Assembly (NCBI GenBank): GCA_019637795.1
Contig: JAHBUY010000003.1
Coordinates: 133,409-197,408, forward strand
DNA: 64,000 bases
Direction: 5' to 3'
Source of the DNA: a bacterium
GTDB taxonomy: Bacteria > Desulfobacterota > Binatia > HRBIN30 > CADEER01
This document shows, piece after piece, positions 40,571-49,649 of the stretch (position 1 is the stretch's first letter; every line of letters starts with the position of its first letter). A program made the position numbers and the translations under genes. A model generated the notes under the pieces. That model had not been told where the DNA came from. It saw nothing but the letters and a program-made list of their open reading frames with translations, and made no database searches.

Positions 40571-41227
40571 TCATCGATCGTCGGCAAGCGCCCGGAGGTC
40601 GCGGATCACCGCCTCGGGCATCGTCGGCTCGAGTCCGTGATAGTAGCCGCGGATCTGGCCGACGCCGTCGACGAGGACGAACCGATCGCTGTGGGCGATG
40701 AGCTCGCCGCCCTCGACGGCCACCGCATCGGGCGCGCGCTCGCTGACGCTGAGACGGAACCCGCCGCCGATCAGGTCGTACAGCGCATCGCGCGGTCCGG
40801 TGAGGAAGAGCCAGTCGTCGCCGTCGGCGCCGACGCGCCGCGCGTAGTCGCGCAGCACCGCCGGGGTGTCGTGCGCGGGATCGACGCTGAACGACACGAA
40901 ACGGGCCGGTAGACCGGTATCGGCGACCCGCCGCCGCAGCTCCGCCATGCGCGAGGAGAGCGCCGGACACATCCCGGTGCAGCGCGTGAAGATGAAGTCG
41001 GCGATCCACGGTCCGCCATCGAGATCGGCGCGCCGGATCTCGCGCCCGGAGCGCTCCGTCAGCGCGAACGCGGGAACCACTCCGAACGCCGGGGGCGGCT
41101 GCGGGCGATGCGCCTGGCGCGCGATGAGCAGGGCCGCGGCCGTGGCGGCCACGGCGATGGCGACCGCGAGGATCACCAGTGGACGCCAGCCGCGCCCCGC
41201 GGCGGCAGTCGGCGAACCCGCGCTCAC
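40571..41227 (-). CDS. sco1: Sco1/SenC-family copper chaperone for cytochrome oxidase
   Basis: Sco proteins deliver copper to the CuA site of cytochrome oxidase subunit II. From GTG 41227 (overlapping the cox3 stop by 4 nt) the product is 218 residues. It has an N-terminal membrane anchor (about 16-35), then a thioredoxin-like domain with CTGMC (Cys83, Cys87) and His179 as the third copper ligand. It is the last gene of the cyoE-cox3-sco cluster. Subunit II itself is not in the window. Confidence 0.9.
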   Translation of the reverse strand: MSAGSPTAAAGRGWRPLVILAVAIAVAATAAALLIARQAHRPQPPPAFGVVPAFALTERSGREIRRADLDGGPWIADFIFTRCTGMCPALSSRMAELRRRVADTGLPARFVSFSVDPAHDTPAVLRDYARRVGADGDDWLFLTGPRDALYDLIGGGFRLSVSERAPDAVAVEGGELIAHSDRFVLVDGVGQIRGYYHGLEPTMPEAVIRDLRALADDR

Positions 41228-41865
41228 AGCAGGTAGACCATCAGATAGAGCGGAGGCCACATCGCGACGACGAACATCCAGTAGAGGTGGGAGACGGCCA
41301 CGTCCACCCGCCTCGCATGGGTGAAGGCGATCGCCCGCCCGCGCCACAGGACGATCCCCAGGATGAGCACCGCGGCGATGACGTGCAGCCCGTGCAGCCC
41401 GATCAACGAGTAGAACATGCCGCCGTAGATGCCGGACGACAGACGCAGCCCGTACCCGATCAGGCGCGCCCATTCGCTGCCCTGGGCGACGAGAAAGACG
41501 ACGCCGAGCAGCAGCGTCGCCCACAGCCAGCGCCGGCAGGCCGCGCGCGCGGCCACGCGCGCCGCGCGCGCGGCTCTCCAGACCGTCGCGCCGCTGAGCA
41601 ACAGCACCAACGTGTTGGCGCCGGTGACCGCGATCGGCAGCCGCGGCTGTCCCGGCGGCGGCCATGCGGCCGCTTGGGCACGCAGGGCGAGGTAGGCGGC
41701 GATCAGCGACCCGAAGAGCACCACCTCGCTGCCGATGACGAGCTTCATTCCCAGCAGCGCCGGGCTGTCGCGGACGCCGTCGCCGTTGCTCGCGACCGGT
41801 CCGCCGGCGCGGTGGACCAGTCGCAAGGGCCGGGACGCGGTGCGATGCGGCGCGTTCGGCGCCAT
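41224..41865 (-). CDS. ctaE: Cytochrome c oxidase subunit III-like protein
   Basis: This is a heme-copper oxidase subunit III of 213 residues with about five transmembrane helices, the short form shared with the CyoC type. The core begins GMKLVIGSEVVLFGSLIAAY and includes YSLIGLHGLHVIAA and VSHLYWMFVVAMWP. Whether it serves a cytochrome c or a quinol oxidase cannot be decided here, because subunits I and II are absent. The adjacent Sco protein favours a CuA-containing cytochrome c oxidase. Confidence 0.88.
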   Translation of the reverse strand: MAPNAPHRTASRPLRLVHRAGGPVASNGDGVRDSPALLGMKLVIGSEVVLFGSLIAAYLALRAQAAAWPPPGQPRLPIAVTGANTLVLLLSGATVWRAARAARVAARAACRRWLWATLLLGVVFLVAQGSEWARLIGYGLRLSSGIYGGMFYSLIGLHGLHVIAAVLILGIVLWRGRAIAFTHARRVDVAVSHLYWMFVVAMWPPLYLMVYLL

Positions 41866-41910
41866 GACTCGCCCGGCTCGCGGCGCCGGGTCAGCGCAGC
41901 ATCGCGCCGC

Positions 41911-42816
41911 TCAGCGTCCCACCCGGTCGAAGGCCATCATGCTCAACAGGACGGGCAGATAGACCAGCGACGCGAGAAGGAGCCAGCGCGCCGAACCGGC
42001 GCGGCGGATCGCAAAGGCGACCGCGGTGGCGAGCAGACCGCCGCCGAGGATCAGCGCCACCGCGAGGTACAGGGGACCGGCCATGCCGAGCAGCGCCGGC
42101 GTCACGCCCACCGCCGCCAGCGCCAGGCTGTAGCTGAGCACCGCGCGCTCGGTCCGACGCGTGTCCGGCTCCACCACCGGCAGGAGCCGGAATCCCGCAT
42201 CCGCGTACTGATCCGCGTAGAGCCGCGCGATCGCGAGCGAGTGCGGGATCTGCCAGAGGAAGAGGATCGCGAACAGCACCACCGCGCCGTCGCCGAAATC
42301 GCCGCGCGCCGCCACCCAGCCGGTCACCGGTGGCAGCGCACCCGGCACGGCACCGACGATGGTGCACAGCGGCGTGATCCGCTTCAGCGGCGTGTAGATG
42401 AACAGGTACACGGCGGAGGTCACGGCCGTGACGGCGGATGCCAGCGGGTTCACCGCCAGCAGGAGCTGGGCGAGCCCGATCACCGTCAGCGCGCCACCGA
42501 ACAGCAGTGCTGGCAGTGGCTGGACCCGACCTGCCGGCAGCGGCCGCCGCCGCGTGCGCGCCATGCAGGCATCGAGATCGCGCTCCAGATACTGGTTCAG
42601 GGCCAACGCCCCGGCCGCCGCGAACGCCGTGCCGGCCATCGCGTGGAGAAAGAGACCGGCGGGAATCGCGCCGGGCGCGCCGAGATAGAATCCGGCCGCG
42701 GCCGTGATCACCACCATGGTCACGAGGCGCGGTTTGGTCAGCGCCAGGTAGGCGGCCATCACCTGTCCGGTGGCGCGCGTCTCGGCTCCCCCAATCGCCT
42801 CGGCGACTCGATTCAT
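41911..42816 (-). CDS. cyoE: Protoheme IX farnesyltransferase (heme O synthase)
   Basis: This membrane UbiA-family enzyme farnesylates heme b to heme O for heme-copper oxidases. The 301 residues have about nine transmembrane segments. The catalytic aspartate-rich motif lies in NQYLERDLDACMARTRRRPL, and a second conserved loop is YTPLKRITPLCTIVGAVPGA. It is the first gene of the cluster with cox3 and sco. Confidence 0.93.
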   Translation of the reverse strand: MNRVAEAIGGAETRATGQVMAAYLALTKPRLVTMVVITAAAGFYLGAPGAIPAGLFLHAMAGTAFAAAGALALNQYLERDLDACMARTRRRPLPAGRVQPLPALLFGGALTVIGLAQLLLAVNPLASAVTAVTSAVYLFIYTPLKRITPLCTIVGAVPGALPPVTGWVAARGDFGDGAVVLFAILFLWQIPHSLAIARLYADQYADAGFRLLPVVEPDTRRTERAVLSYSLALAAVGVTPALLGMAGPLYLAVALILGGGLLATAVAFAIRRAGSARWLLLASLVYLPVLLSMMAFDRVGR

Positions 42817-42923
42817 GGTCGGAAATCCAGCCGCCTATATGGTCAAGTTCCGCTTCTCCGCGCAACGGGGGTCCATGCCCTGGGCGCCGGCGCGCCAGAC
42901 AGCGGCGACCGGCGGGCCGCGGA

Positions 42924-43709
42924 TCAGCGGTCGAACGCGGGGTCGTGCGCGAGCGCGACCTCGACCACGTCGCCCTCGCGCTGCACCCGCAGGGCCAGCG
43001 CTGCGGCGCCCTGCCGCATCTTGGCGCGGAAGTCCCGCGCATCGCGCACCGGCTCGCCGTCGACCTCGAGGATCACGTCGCCGCGCCGCAGCGCGCGCGG
43101 CCCGCCGGCGGTGACGTCGGACACGACGACGCCGCGGCCGGCCGGCAGGTCGAAGTAGCGGGCCAGCTCGACCGACAGACCCTGGACCGTGATGCCCCCC
43201 ACCGTCGCCACGTCGTCCGCGGCGGAGTCGCGCATCTGCACCACCGCCTCGCGCGCGAAAAGCTGGCGCTCGACGAAGATCGGCCGCCCGAACCGCACCG
43301 CCAGGGCGATCGCGTCGCTGGGGCGGCTGTCCACGGTGACCTCGTCGCCATCGCGCGCGAGAACGATGTCGGCGAAGTAGGTCCCCTCCTGCACGTCGCG
43401 GATCAGCACCCGCCGCAGATCCACGCCGACCCGGTCGAACATGGTCTTCACCAGGTCGTGGGTGCGCGGGCGCGGCGGCGTGTCCCCGGCGAGCTCCATG
43501 GCGATCGATTGCGCCTCCGTCATGCCGATCCAGATCGGCAGCGCCGTCTTGCTGCCGGGATCTTCGAGGAGCACCACCGGCGAACGCGATGCCGGATCCA
43601 TCGCGATGCGGCGCACGCGGACCTCGACCTGTCGATCGCCGTGACGCGCGCAGCCGCCGGCGAGAACGGCGAACAGGACCACGGTGGCGAAGGGCGCGAG
43701 GGACCTCAC
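42924..43709 (-). CDS. Exported bifunctional-nuclease (DUF151) domain plus PDZ lipoprotein
   Basis: From GTG 43709 the protein is 261 residues. It opens with a short lipoprotein-like signal (VLFAVLAGGC, modification site Cys20). Residues about 28-157 match the bifunctional nuclease/DUF151 family (LPIWIGMTEAQSIAMEL and VDSRPSDAIALAVR). Residues about 170-255 form a PDZ domain (GVVVSDVTAGGPRALRRGDV). DUF151 proteins are usually short and cytoplasmic, so an exported fusion is unusual. The substrate is unknown. It follows plsB by 47 nt and may be cotranscribed. Confidence 0.8.
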   Translation of the reverse strand: MRSLAPFATVVLFAVLAGGCARHGDRQVEVRVRRIAMDPASRSPVVLLEDPGSKTALPIWIGMTEAQSIAMELAGDTPPRPRTHDLVKTMFDRVGVDLRRVLIRDVQEGTYFADIVLARDGDEVTVDSRPSDAIALAVRFGRPIFVERQLFAREAVVQMRDSAADDVATVGGITVQGLSVELARYFDLPAGRGVVVSDVTAGGPRALRRGDVILEVDGEPVRDARDFRAKMRQGAAALALRVQREGDVVEVALAHDPAFDR

Positions 43710-43756
43710 GCCCGCAGGGTCCTCCGGCAAGGGCCCCGAGTCAACGCGAACCTTCG

Positions 43757-46381
43757 TCAGATGCCGATCACGCCGGCCGCCAGCCGAGCGGCCAGCTCGC
43801 GCAGCGCCTCGCGCCGCGGCCCGGGCAGCACCTGCCGCTCCTTGCCGCGACCGGCTCGCCGTTCGACCGCTCCGAGCTCGGCGAAGCGGCTGATCGCGTT
43901 GGTCAGCGTCACCGACGAGTTCCCCTCCGGCTTGCGCACCTCGCCGAGCAGTAGCCCGGCGCGATACCGCCTGCGCATCCGGTCGATCAGCGATTTCTCG
44001 GTCATGCCCGCCGCCGGCAGCTCGAGCAGCGTCTGGGCGGCGATCCAGTACGCCTCGCGGAAGTTGTCGAGCAACGGGCGCACGGCGACGACGAAGGGAT
44101 GCGCGGTCGCCAGAGACCCCTCTCCCTCGCCCACCACCACGTCCTGGCCGCGCAACTGCACGCGCACGTCCTCGATGGCGGCCGCCAGTTCCTGCCGCTC
44201 GGGCCGCGGGAACTCCCAGCGCAGGAGGTCGAGCCACCAGCCCACCTCGATCACCAAATCCTCCCCCGTCAGCCCGCGGGCGATGGCGTCGACGATGAGG
44301 GACGGCAGGAGGAAGAAGTGGATCGTGTTGTTCTTGTAGAAATCGAGCGCCAGCCGCTTCTCGGCCGGGACGTGCAACACCGACCGCGACTCGCCGGACA
44401 GGCGCTGAACCAGCCCACCGCCCTCGAGGAAGGCGAGGTTCTCGCGGAAGTCGCTCTCGGCGTTGCGCTCCAGCGAGGCGGTGAAGCGAACGCCGCTGGC
44501 GCGCAGGAAGTGCGTCAGCGCCAGGGCCCGGGTGACGAAGTCGTCGAGTCGGCAGGCCCGATGCGCCAAGCCGAGCAGCACGGTCGCCGACACCGAGGTG
44601 GCGCCGGCGACCGCGACGTCGTTGACGCCGCGCAGCAAACGGAACCCGAGCTTCTGCACGAAGCGGCGTTTGCGCTCGCTCACCGCCGGATCGTCGTCGC
44701 GGCGGAATTCCTCGCGGTTGGCGCCCAGCGCGGCGGCGAGCGAGATCGGTTCGGCGAAGGTGATGTCGACGGTACCGTGGCGCCGCCGCAGCACGCGCCG
44801 GGCCCGCACCAGCCCGGCGAGCGATTCCGGCTCCTTCTCCGCGCCCCCGAGCTCGCGCTGGTACTCCTCCTCCTCGACGATCCGGCCGTAGTGGATCGAC
44901 ACCGGCACGAAGTAGAGGTCGCGGCGGGCGCCGTCGAGGAACGCGTCGACCAGCGCCGACAACATGCCGAGCTTGGGGGTGAGGATCTTGCCAGTCCGGC
45001 TGCGCCCGCCCTCGATGAAGAACTCCTGCGTGTAGCCCTCGCGGATGAGGAACTTCAGGTAGGAACGGAACACCGCCTTGTAGAGGAGGTTGTCCTCGAA
45101 GCTGCGGCGGATGAAGAACGCGCCGGCGCCGCGGAACAGCGGGCCGAGCGGCCAGAAGGAGAGGTTGATGCCGGCGGCGATGTGCGGCGGGCTGAGGTAG
45201 TTCACGTGGAAGAGGTAGGAGATGATGAGATAGTCGAAATGGCTGCGGTGGCAGGGCACCAGCACGACCGGGTGCTGGCGCATGGTGTCGGTCACCCTGT
45301 CGAGGCCGGCGTACTCGACGCCCTGGAAGAGCCGCGGCCAGATGCGGTTGAAGACGAACTCGACGATCGAGAAGTAGCTGCCGTGGAAGTTGGCGGCCAT
45401 CTCGTCGAAGTAGCGCTCGGCCCGCCGCCAGAGCTGCGACTGCGCCTCGCGGCCGTCGGCGGCCAGGCTCCGGATGGCGGCCCGCACCTCGTCGTCCTGC
45501 AGCGCGCGCTGGCGCGCCTGGCGCTTCGGCAACAGCAGCGGCCCGAAGACGACGCGCTCCTCGCGATAGAGGAAGATCTGCAAGGCCCGCGTCAGGCGAC
45601 GGACGACGCGCTCCTCGCCCTCGCGCTGGTACTCGCGGGTGAACGAGCGCACCGGCACCTCGAGGCCGACGCTGAGGCTGGTATCGTTGAGGTTCCACAG
45701 CAGCGAGAGCAGCCGGCGGATCTCGCCCGGCATCTCCTGCAGGCTGTACACCAGGGTCGCCAGGCGCGATTCCTTGCGCCGCATGCCGCGGCCGCGCAGG
45801 ACGGCGATCGGCACCAACGAGACCTCGTCGCCGGACGACGTCCACTGGTGGTGGACGATCTCCCGCAGGTAGTCCGGACCGGTGCGGGCGCGCAGCGCCC
45901 GTTGGCGACCGGGGCGGCCGCCGACCCCGACGGCGCGCCCGCGCAGGAACAGCAGCACCGGATATCCGGCGGCAACCAACCGCTGGCAGCGGCTGCGGTC
46001 GGCGAAGGCGCGCAGCTCGCGGCCGCCGAACAGGCGCGTCCGCTTGAGCCAGCGCCACATCGCGCCCGCCATCTCTGGCAGTGGGCGGGCCCAGAAGAGC
46101 GGCAGGTCGTTGACGAACGCCGGCACCGGCAACCCCTCGCGCTTGAGCACGAAGGTGACGAGCAGGAAGTCCACCCACGAGCGCTGGCGCATGACGTAGA
46201 TCACGGAGCCCCGGGCGGCGAGCTCACGCACGTGCTCGACGGCGCTGGGAGCGATGCGGATCGACGCGAAGAGGCGCCGGCAGATCCAGGTGACGAGGAA
46301 GTTGAACCGGGTCGCGGGCTGGACGGGAGAAGTTGCCGGTGGCGGCGTCGGCTCGTCGTGACGGTAGGCGGGCTGGCTCAT
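43757..46381 (-). CDS. plsB: Glycerol-3-phosphate 1-O-acyltransferase PlsB
   Basis: PlsB catalyses the first acylation of phospholipid synthesis at the inner membrane. From ATG 46381 it is 874 residues (GTG 46396 would add five). The catalytic HX4D motif is His378-Asp383 in PCHRSHFDYL. It is followed by INLSFWPLGPLFRGAGAFF, FFIEGGRSRTGK and FVPVSIHYGR, the four PlsB blocks. The N-terminal segment (about 58-200) repeats this pattern in degraded form, with Gln66 in place of the catalytic histidine. Confidence 0.93.
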   Translation of the reverse strand: MSQPAYRHDEPTPPPATSPVQPATRFNFLVTWICRRLFASIRIAPSAVEHVRELAARGSVIYVMRQRSWVDFLLVTFVLKREGLPVPAFVNDLPLFWARPLPEMAGAMWRWLKRTRLFGGRELRAFADRSRCQRLVAAGYPVLLFLRGRAVGVGGRPGRQRALRARTGPDYLREIVHHQWTSSGDEVSLVPIAVLRGRGMRRKESRLATLVYSLQEMPGEIRRLLSLLWNLNDTSLSVGLEVPVRSFTREYQREGEERVVRRLTRALQIFLYREERVVFGPLLLPKRQARQRALQDDEVRAAIRSLAADGREAQSQLWRRAERYFDEMAANFHGSYFSIVEFVFNRIWPRLFQGVEYAGLDRVTDTMRQHPVVLVPCHRSHFDYLIISYLFHVNYLSPPHIAAGINLSFWPLGPLFRGAGAFFIRRSFEDNLLYKAVFRSYLKFLIREGYTQEFFIEGGRSRTGKILTPKLGMLSALVDAFLDGARRDLYFVPVSIHYGRIVEEEEYQRELGGAEKEPESLAGLVRARRVLRRRHGTVDITFAEPISLAAALGANREEFRRDDDPAVSERKRRFVQKLGFRLLRGVNDVAVAGATSVSATVLLGLAHRACRLDDFVTRALALTHFLRASGVRFTASLERNAESDFRENLAFLEGGGLVQRLSGESRSVLHVPAEKRLALDFYKNNTIHFFLLPSLIVDAIARGLTGEDLVIEVGWWLDLLRWEFPRPERQELAAAIEDVRVQLRGQDVVVGEGEGSLATAHPFVVAVRPLLDNFREAYWIAAQTLLELPAAGMTEKSLIDRMRRRYRAGLLLGEVRKPEGNSSVTLTNAISRFAELGAVERRAGRGKERQVLPGPRREALRELAARLAAGVIGI

Positions 46382-46426
46382 GAGACTCGGGCCCACATCA
46401 TGCGCCGAGGCGGCCAGCGACTCAAC

Positions 46427-47494
46427 TCAGATCAGCCGCCGCGTCGACCCGCGCGCGAGCGCCGCCACCACGGCGCGGACGTCCTGGGCGCGCGACCGCG
46501 GGCAGACGAGCACGGCGTCCGCCGTGTCGACGACGATCAGGTCGTCGCCGCCGAGCACGGCAACGACGCGGCTGCCCGCGTGCACCGTCGTGTTGCGGCA
46601 GTCGAGCAGGATCGCCGGGCCGCGATGCGCGTTGCCGGCCCGATCGGCGCCCCACAACGCCGCCATCGCCGCCCAGCTCCCGACGTCGCTCCAGTCGAAG
46701 GTGGCGTCGACCACCGCGATGCGGCGCGCTCGCTCCAGGACCGCCACGTCGACCGGCTCCGCGGGCAGCCGCCGGTAGGCGCGGCCCGCGGCGGCGCCGC
46801 GGGCCGCGACCGCATCCGCCGCCGCCGCGATGGCCGGCGCATGGCGGGCGAGGGCATCGCGAAAGACGTCGACGCGCCAGGCGAACATGCCCGAGTTCCA
46901 CCGGTAATCGCCGCTGGCGAGGAACCGGCGGGCCGTCGGCAGGTCTGGCTTCTCGACGAACCGCACGGCGCGCGCGACGCGCGGACGGCGGCGATCCAGC
47001 GGCGCGCCGATGCGGACGTAGCCGTAGCCGGTCTCGGGCCCGGTCGGCGGAATGCCGAAGGTCACCAACCATCCGTCCTCGGCCACGTCGAAGGCGCGGC
47101 GCAGACAGTCGCGAAGCGCCGCGACGTCGGTGATCGCGTGATCGGCCGCGAGCACCGCCATCGACGCGGCCGGAGCGCGGCGCGCGATCTCGGCCGCCAC
47201 CAGCGCCAGGCAGGCAGCGGTTCCGCGCGGTGCGGGCTCGACGATCAGATTCCGCGGCGCCAGCCATGGCAGTTGCTCGCGCACGATCGGCGCGTGCGCC
47301 GGCGGCGCCACCACCAGCAGGTGACTGCGCCGTACCACGCCATGGACGCGGCGCGCCGTCTCCTGCAGCATCGTGCCGCGGCCGGCGAGACGCAGGAACT
47401 GTTTCGGCCGGGCGGCGCGGCTGAGCGGCCAGAATCGCGTCCCGGCGCCCCCCGCCATGATGACCGCGAAGCGGGTCGGCGTCCTCGTGCCCAT
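46427..47494 (-). CDS. manC: Mannose-1-phosphate guanylyltransferase
   Basis: This enzyme makes GDP-mannose from mannose 1-phosphate and GTP. The 355-residue product is the single-domain type without a fused isomerase. It shows the nucleotidyltransferase signature MAGGAGTRFWPLSR, PKQFL, the metal/sugar segment VRFVEKPDLPTA and WNSGMFAWRVDVF. Its product would feed mannose-containing surface polysaccharides; no glycosyltransferase genes are adjacent. Confidence 0.9.
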   Translation of the reverse strand: MGTRTPTRFAVIMAGGAGTRFWPLSRAARPKQFLRLAGRGTMLQETARRVHGVVRRSHLLVVAPPAHAPIVREQLPWLAPRNLIVEPAPRGTAACLALVAAEIARRAPAASMAVLAADHAITDVAALRDCLRRAFDVAEDGWLVTFGIPPTGPETGYGYVRIGAPLDRRRPRVARAVRFVEKPDLPTARRFLASGDYRWNSGMFAWRVDVFRDALARHAPAIAAAADAVAARGAAAGRAYRRLPAEPVDVAVLERARRIAVVDATFDWSDVGSWAAMAALWGADRAGNAHRGPAILLDCRNTTVHAGSRVVAVLGGDDLIVVDTADAVLVCPRSRAQDVRAVVAALARGSTRRLI

Positions 47495-47539
47495 CCCTGG
47501 CGAGCTATCCGAGAAGGATGCGGCAGCGCAACCGCGCGG

Positions 47540-48682
47540 TCAGCGACCAGCGCGTACGCTGCGCGCCGCGTCGACGACGCGCGCGATGTCGCCGGCGTCG
47601 GCGTAGAAGTGCGGCGCGAGGCGGACACCCCCCATCCGCTGGCGGGCGATGACGCCGTGCTGGGTGAGGGCCGCGTGCAGCGCCGCCGGGTCGCCGAGCG
47701 CGATGGTCAGGATGCCGGAGCGCTCTCCGGGCCGACGCGGGCTCAACACCGTGGCGCCGAGCGCGGTGAGCTGGTCCGCCAGGGCGTCGGTGATGGCGAG
47801 CACGCGTTGCTCGATCGCCGACGGCCCGACCTCGAGCAGCAGGTCGAGGGCGGCGCCGAGGGCGCGGATGCCGAGGTGCATCTGGGTGCCCGGCTCGAGC
47901 TTCGCGGCGTCGCGCCGCAGCTCGAAGTGATACGGGAGGTAGGTGTCGCAGTCGACGACGCTCTTCCAGCCCAACAACACCGGCTCGAGGTCCGCGAGGG
48001 CGCGGCTGGCGACGAAGAGGAAGCCACACCCCTCCGGCGCGAGCAGCCACTTGTGCCCACCGACCGCCAGGAAGTCGACGCCGCAGGCGGGCGCGTCGAT
48101 CGTCATGGCGCCGACCGCCTGGATGCCGTCGACCGCGAAGCGGATGTCGCGTTGACGGCAGAACGCGCCGAGCGCGGCGAGGTCGGTGCGGAACCCCGAC
48201 TGCCAGTCGACGGCGCTGACCGCGACGACGCGCGTCCGCGCGTCCACCGCGGCCGCGATCTCGTCGACGCCGAAGCGGACGCGCGGCCGCGCCACCAGGC
48301 GCGTCTCGACGCCCAACCTCCGCAGCCCCCACCACGGGTAGACGTTGGAGGGATACTCGTCGGCGACGGCGACGACGTTGTCGCCCGGGCGCCAGCGCAG
48401 GCCGGCCGCGACCAGCGACAGTCCGGCGGCCGTGTTCTGGACGAACGCGATCTCCTCGGGGACGGCGCCGATCAGGCGCGCCGCCGCCGCTCGCGCCGCG
48501 TCGACCCGCGCCGTCCAACCGGCGTAGGTCGTGCTGATCGACCGCTCGGCCTCGTCGGCGAAGGCGCGGATCTCCGCTGCGACGCGCCGCGGCAGCGGCG
48601 CCAGCCCGGCGTGGTTCATGTGCACGCAGTCGGCGGTGGAGGGAAACTCGCGCCGCCAGCCCTGCCAGTCGATTGTCGTCAC
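47540..48682 (-). CDS. PLP-dependent aminotransferase class V family protein
   Basis: The start is GTG 48682, with GGAAGG 6 nt before it, giving 380 residues. The fold-type I PLP features are visible: FAVDGIQAVG with Asp185, and the Schiff-base lysine Lys211 in VGGHKWLLAPEG. The closest look is to cysteine desulfurase-like and isopenicillin N epimerase-like proteins. I see no reliable marker of a true cysteine desulfurase active-site loop, so the substrate is open. It is divergent from the RluA gene with a gap of 19 nt. Confidence 0.85.
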   Translation of the reverse strand: MTTIDWQGWRREFPSTADCVHMNHAGLAPLPRRVAAEIRAFADEAERSISTTYAGWTARVDAARAAAARLIGAVPEEIAFVQNTAAGLSLVAAGLRWRPGDNVVAVADEYPSNVYPWWGLRRLGVETRLVARPRVRFGVDEIAAAVDARTRVVAVSAVDWQSGFRTDLAALGAFCRQRDIRFAVDGIQAVGAMTIDAPACGVDFLAVGGHKWLLAPEGCGFLFVASRALADLEPVLLGWKSVVDCDTYLPYHFELRRDAAKLEPGTQMHLGIRALGAALDLLLEVGPSAIEQRVLAITDALADQLTALGATVLSPRRPGERSGILTIALGDPAALHAALTQHGVIARQRMGGVRLAPHFYADAGDIARVVDAARSVRAGR

Positions 48683-48701
48683 CGTCGCCCTTCCTCTATA
48701 T

Positions 48702-49631
48702 GTGCGGGCCGTGCCCGCTCCCCCGGCTCCCGGCGCGCGGCAGATCCGCTGCGACGCCGACGGCACCCGGCTCGACCGCCTGGTCGCCGAACGCGGTGGT
48801 GGGATGACCCGCCGGCGTACGGCGGCGATCATCGCCGCGGGCGCGGTGCGGGTCAACGGGCGACGGGCGCGCAAGGGGCAGTTGTTGCGGCGAGGCGACG
48901 TGGTCGAGATCGACGCCGCGGCCCTGGCCACGGCGCCACTCGCAGCCCAGCCGGAGTTGGCGCTGCCGCTGCTCTACCAGGACGAGGCATTGATCGCCCT
49001 GGACAAACCGCCGGGCATGCCGGCAATGGCCCTGCGCTCCGACGATCGCGATACCGCGGCCAACTTCCTCGTCGCGATCGCCCCCGAAAGCGCCGTCGCT
49101 GGAGGCTCGCCGCTCGAAGCGGGACTCGTCCACCGGCTCGACACCGGCACCTCCGGCGTGCTCTTGGCCGCACGCACGGCGGTCGCCTGGCGCGACCTGC
49201 GCGGGCAGTTCCACCGCGGCCAGGTCGAGAAACACTACCTCGCATGGGTGGACGGTGACGTCGCCCGTGCCGCCACGCGGCGCGAACCCATCGCCCACGA
49301 CCCGCGCCGGCCGCGCTCGATGCGCGTCTGCTTCGACCCGCAGCAGGCGCGCGCGCTCGCCGGGCGCCCCGCCCTCACCCACTTCCGGCCGCTGGCGCGG
49401 CGCGGCGACATGACCCTGCTGGCGGTGGAGATCACCACCGGCGTCCGCCACCAGATCCGCGTCCACCTGGCCGCGATCGGCCATCCCATCCGCGGCGACG
49501 CGTTGTACGGCGGCTCGCCTGCGCCGCGCCTGATGCTGCATGCCGCGACGCTCGTCGTGCGCCATCCCACGAGCGGCGGCCGGCTGCGGATCGAGAGCCC
49601 GCCCCCGACGAGCTTCGCGGCCCCGGCATGA
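48702..49631 (+). CDS. RluA-family RNA pseudouridine synthase
   Basis: This enzyme isomerises uridine in rRNA or tRNA. From GTG 48702 it is 309 residues (GTG 48711 is an alternative). An N-terminal S4 RNA-binding domain (about 22-70, RLDRLVAERGG) precedes the catalytic domain with Asp147 in HRLDTGTSGVLL and the C-terminal RHQIRVHLAAIGHPI. Which RNA site is modified cannot be told from sequence. Confidence 0.92.
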   Translation: MRAVPAPPAPGARQIRCDADGTRLDRLVAERGGGMTRRRTAAIIAAGAVRVNGRRARKGQLLRRGDVVEIDAAALATAPLAAQPELALPLLYQDEALIALDKPPGMPAMALRSDDRDTAANFLVAIAPESAVAGGSPLEAGLVHRLDTGTSGVLLAARTAVAWRDLRGQFHRGQVEKHYLAWVDGDVARAATRREPIAHDPRRPRSMRVCFDPQQARALAGRPALTHFRPLARRGDMTLLAVEITTGVRHQIRVHLAAIGHPIRGDALYGGSPAPRLMLHAATLVVRHPTSGGRLRIESPPPTSFAAPA

Positions 49632-49649
49632 TGACCGGCGCCGGTCGCG

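Noticed and set aside
44099..49258. A 5-kb open frame on the plus strand opposite plsB, manC and the aminotransferase gene, and similar long frames opposite rpoB and tuf
   Set aside because: They lie antisense to well-supported genes, have low-complexity Arg/Ala/His-rich translations and no family motifs. Such frames are expected in high-GC DNA.
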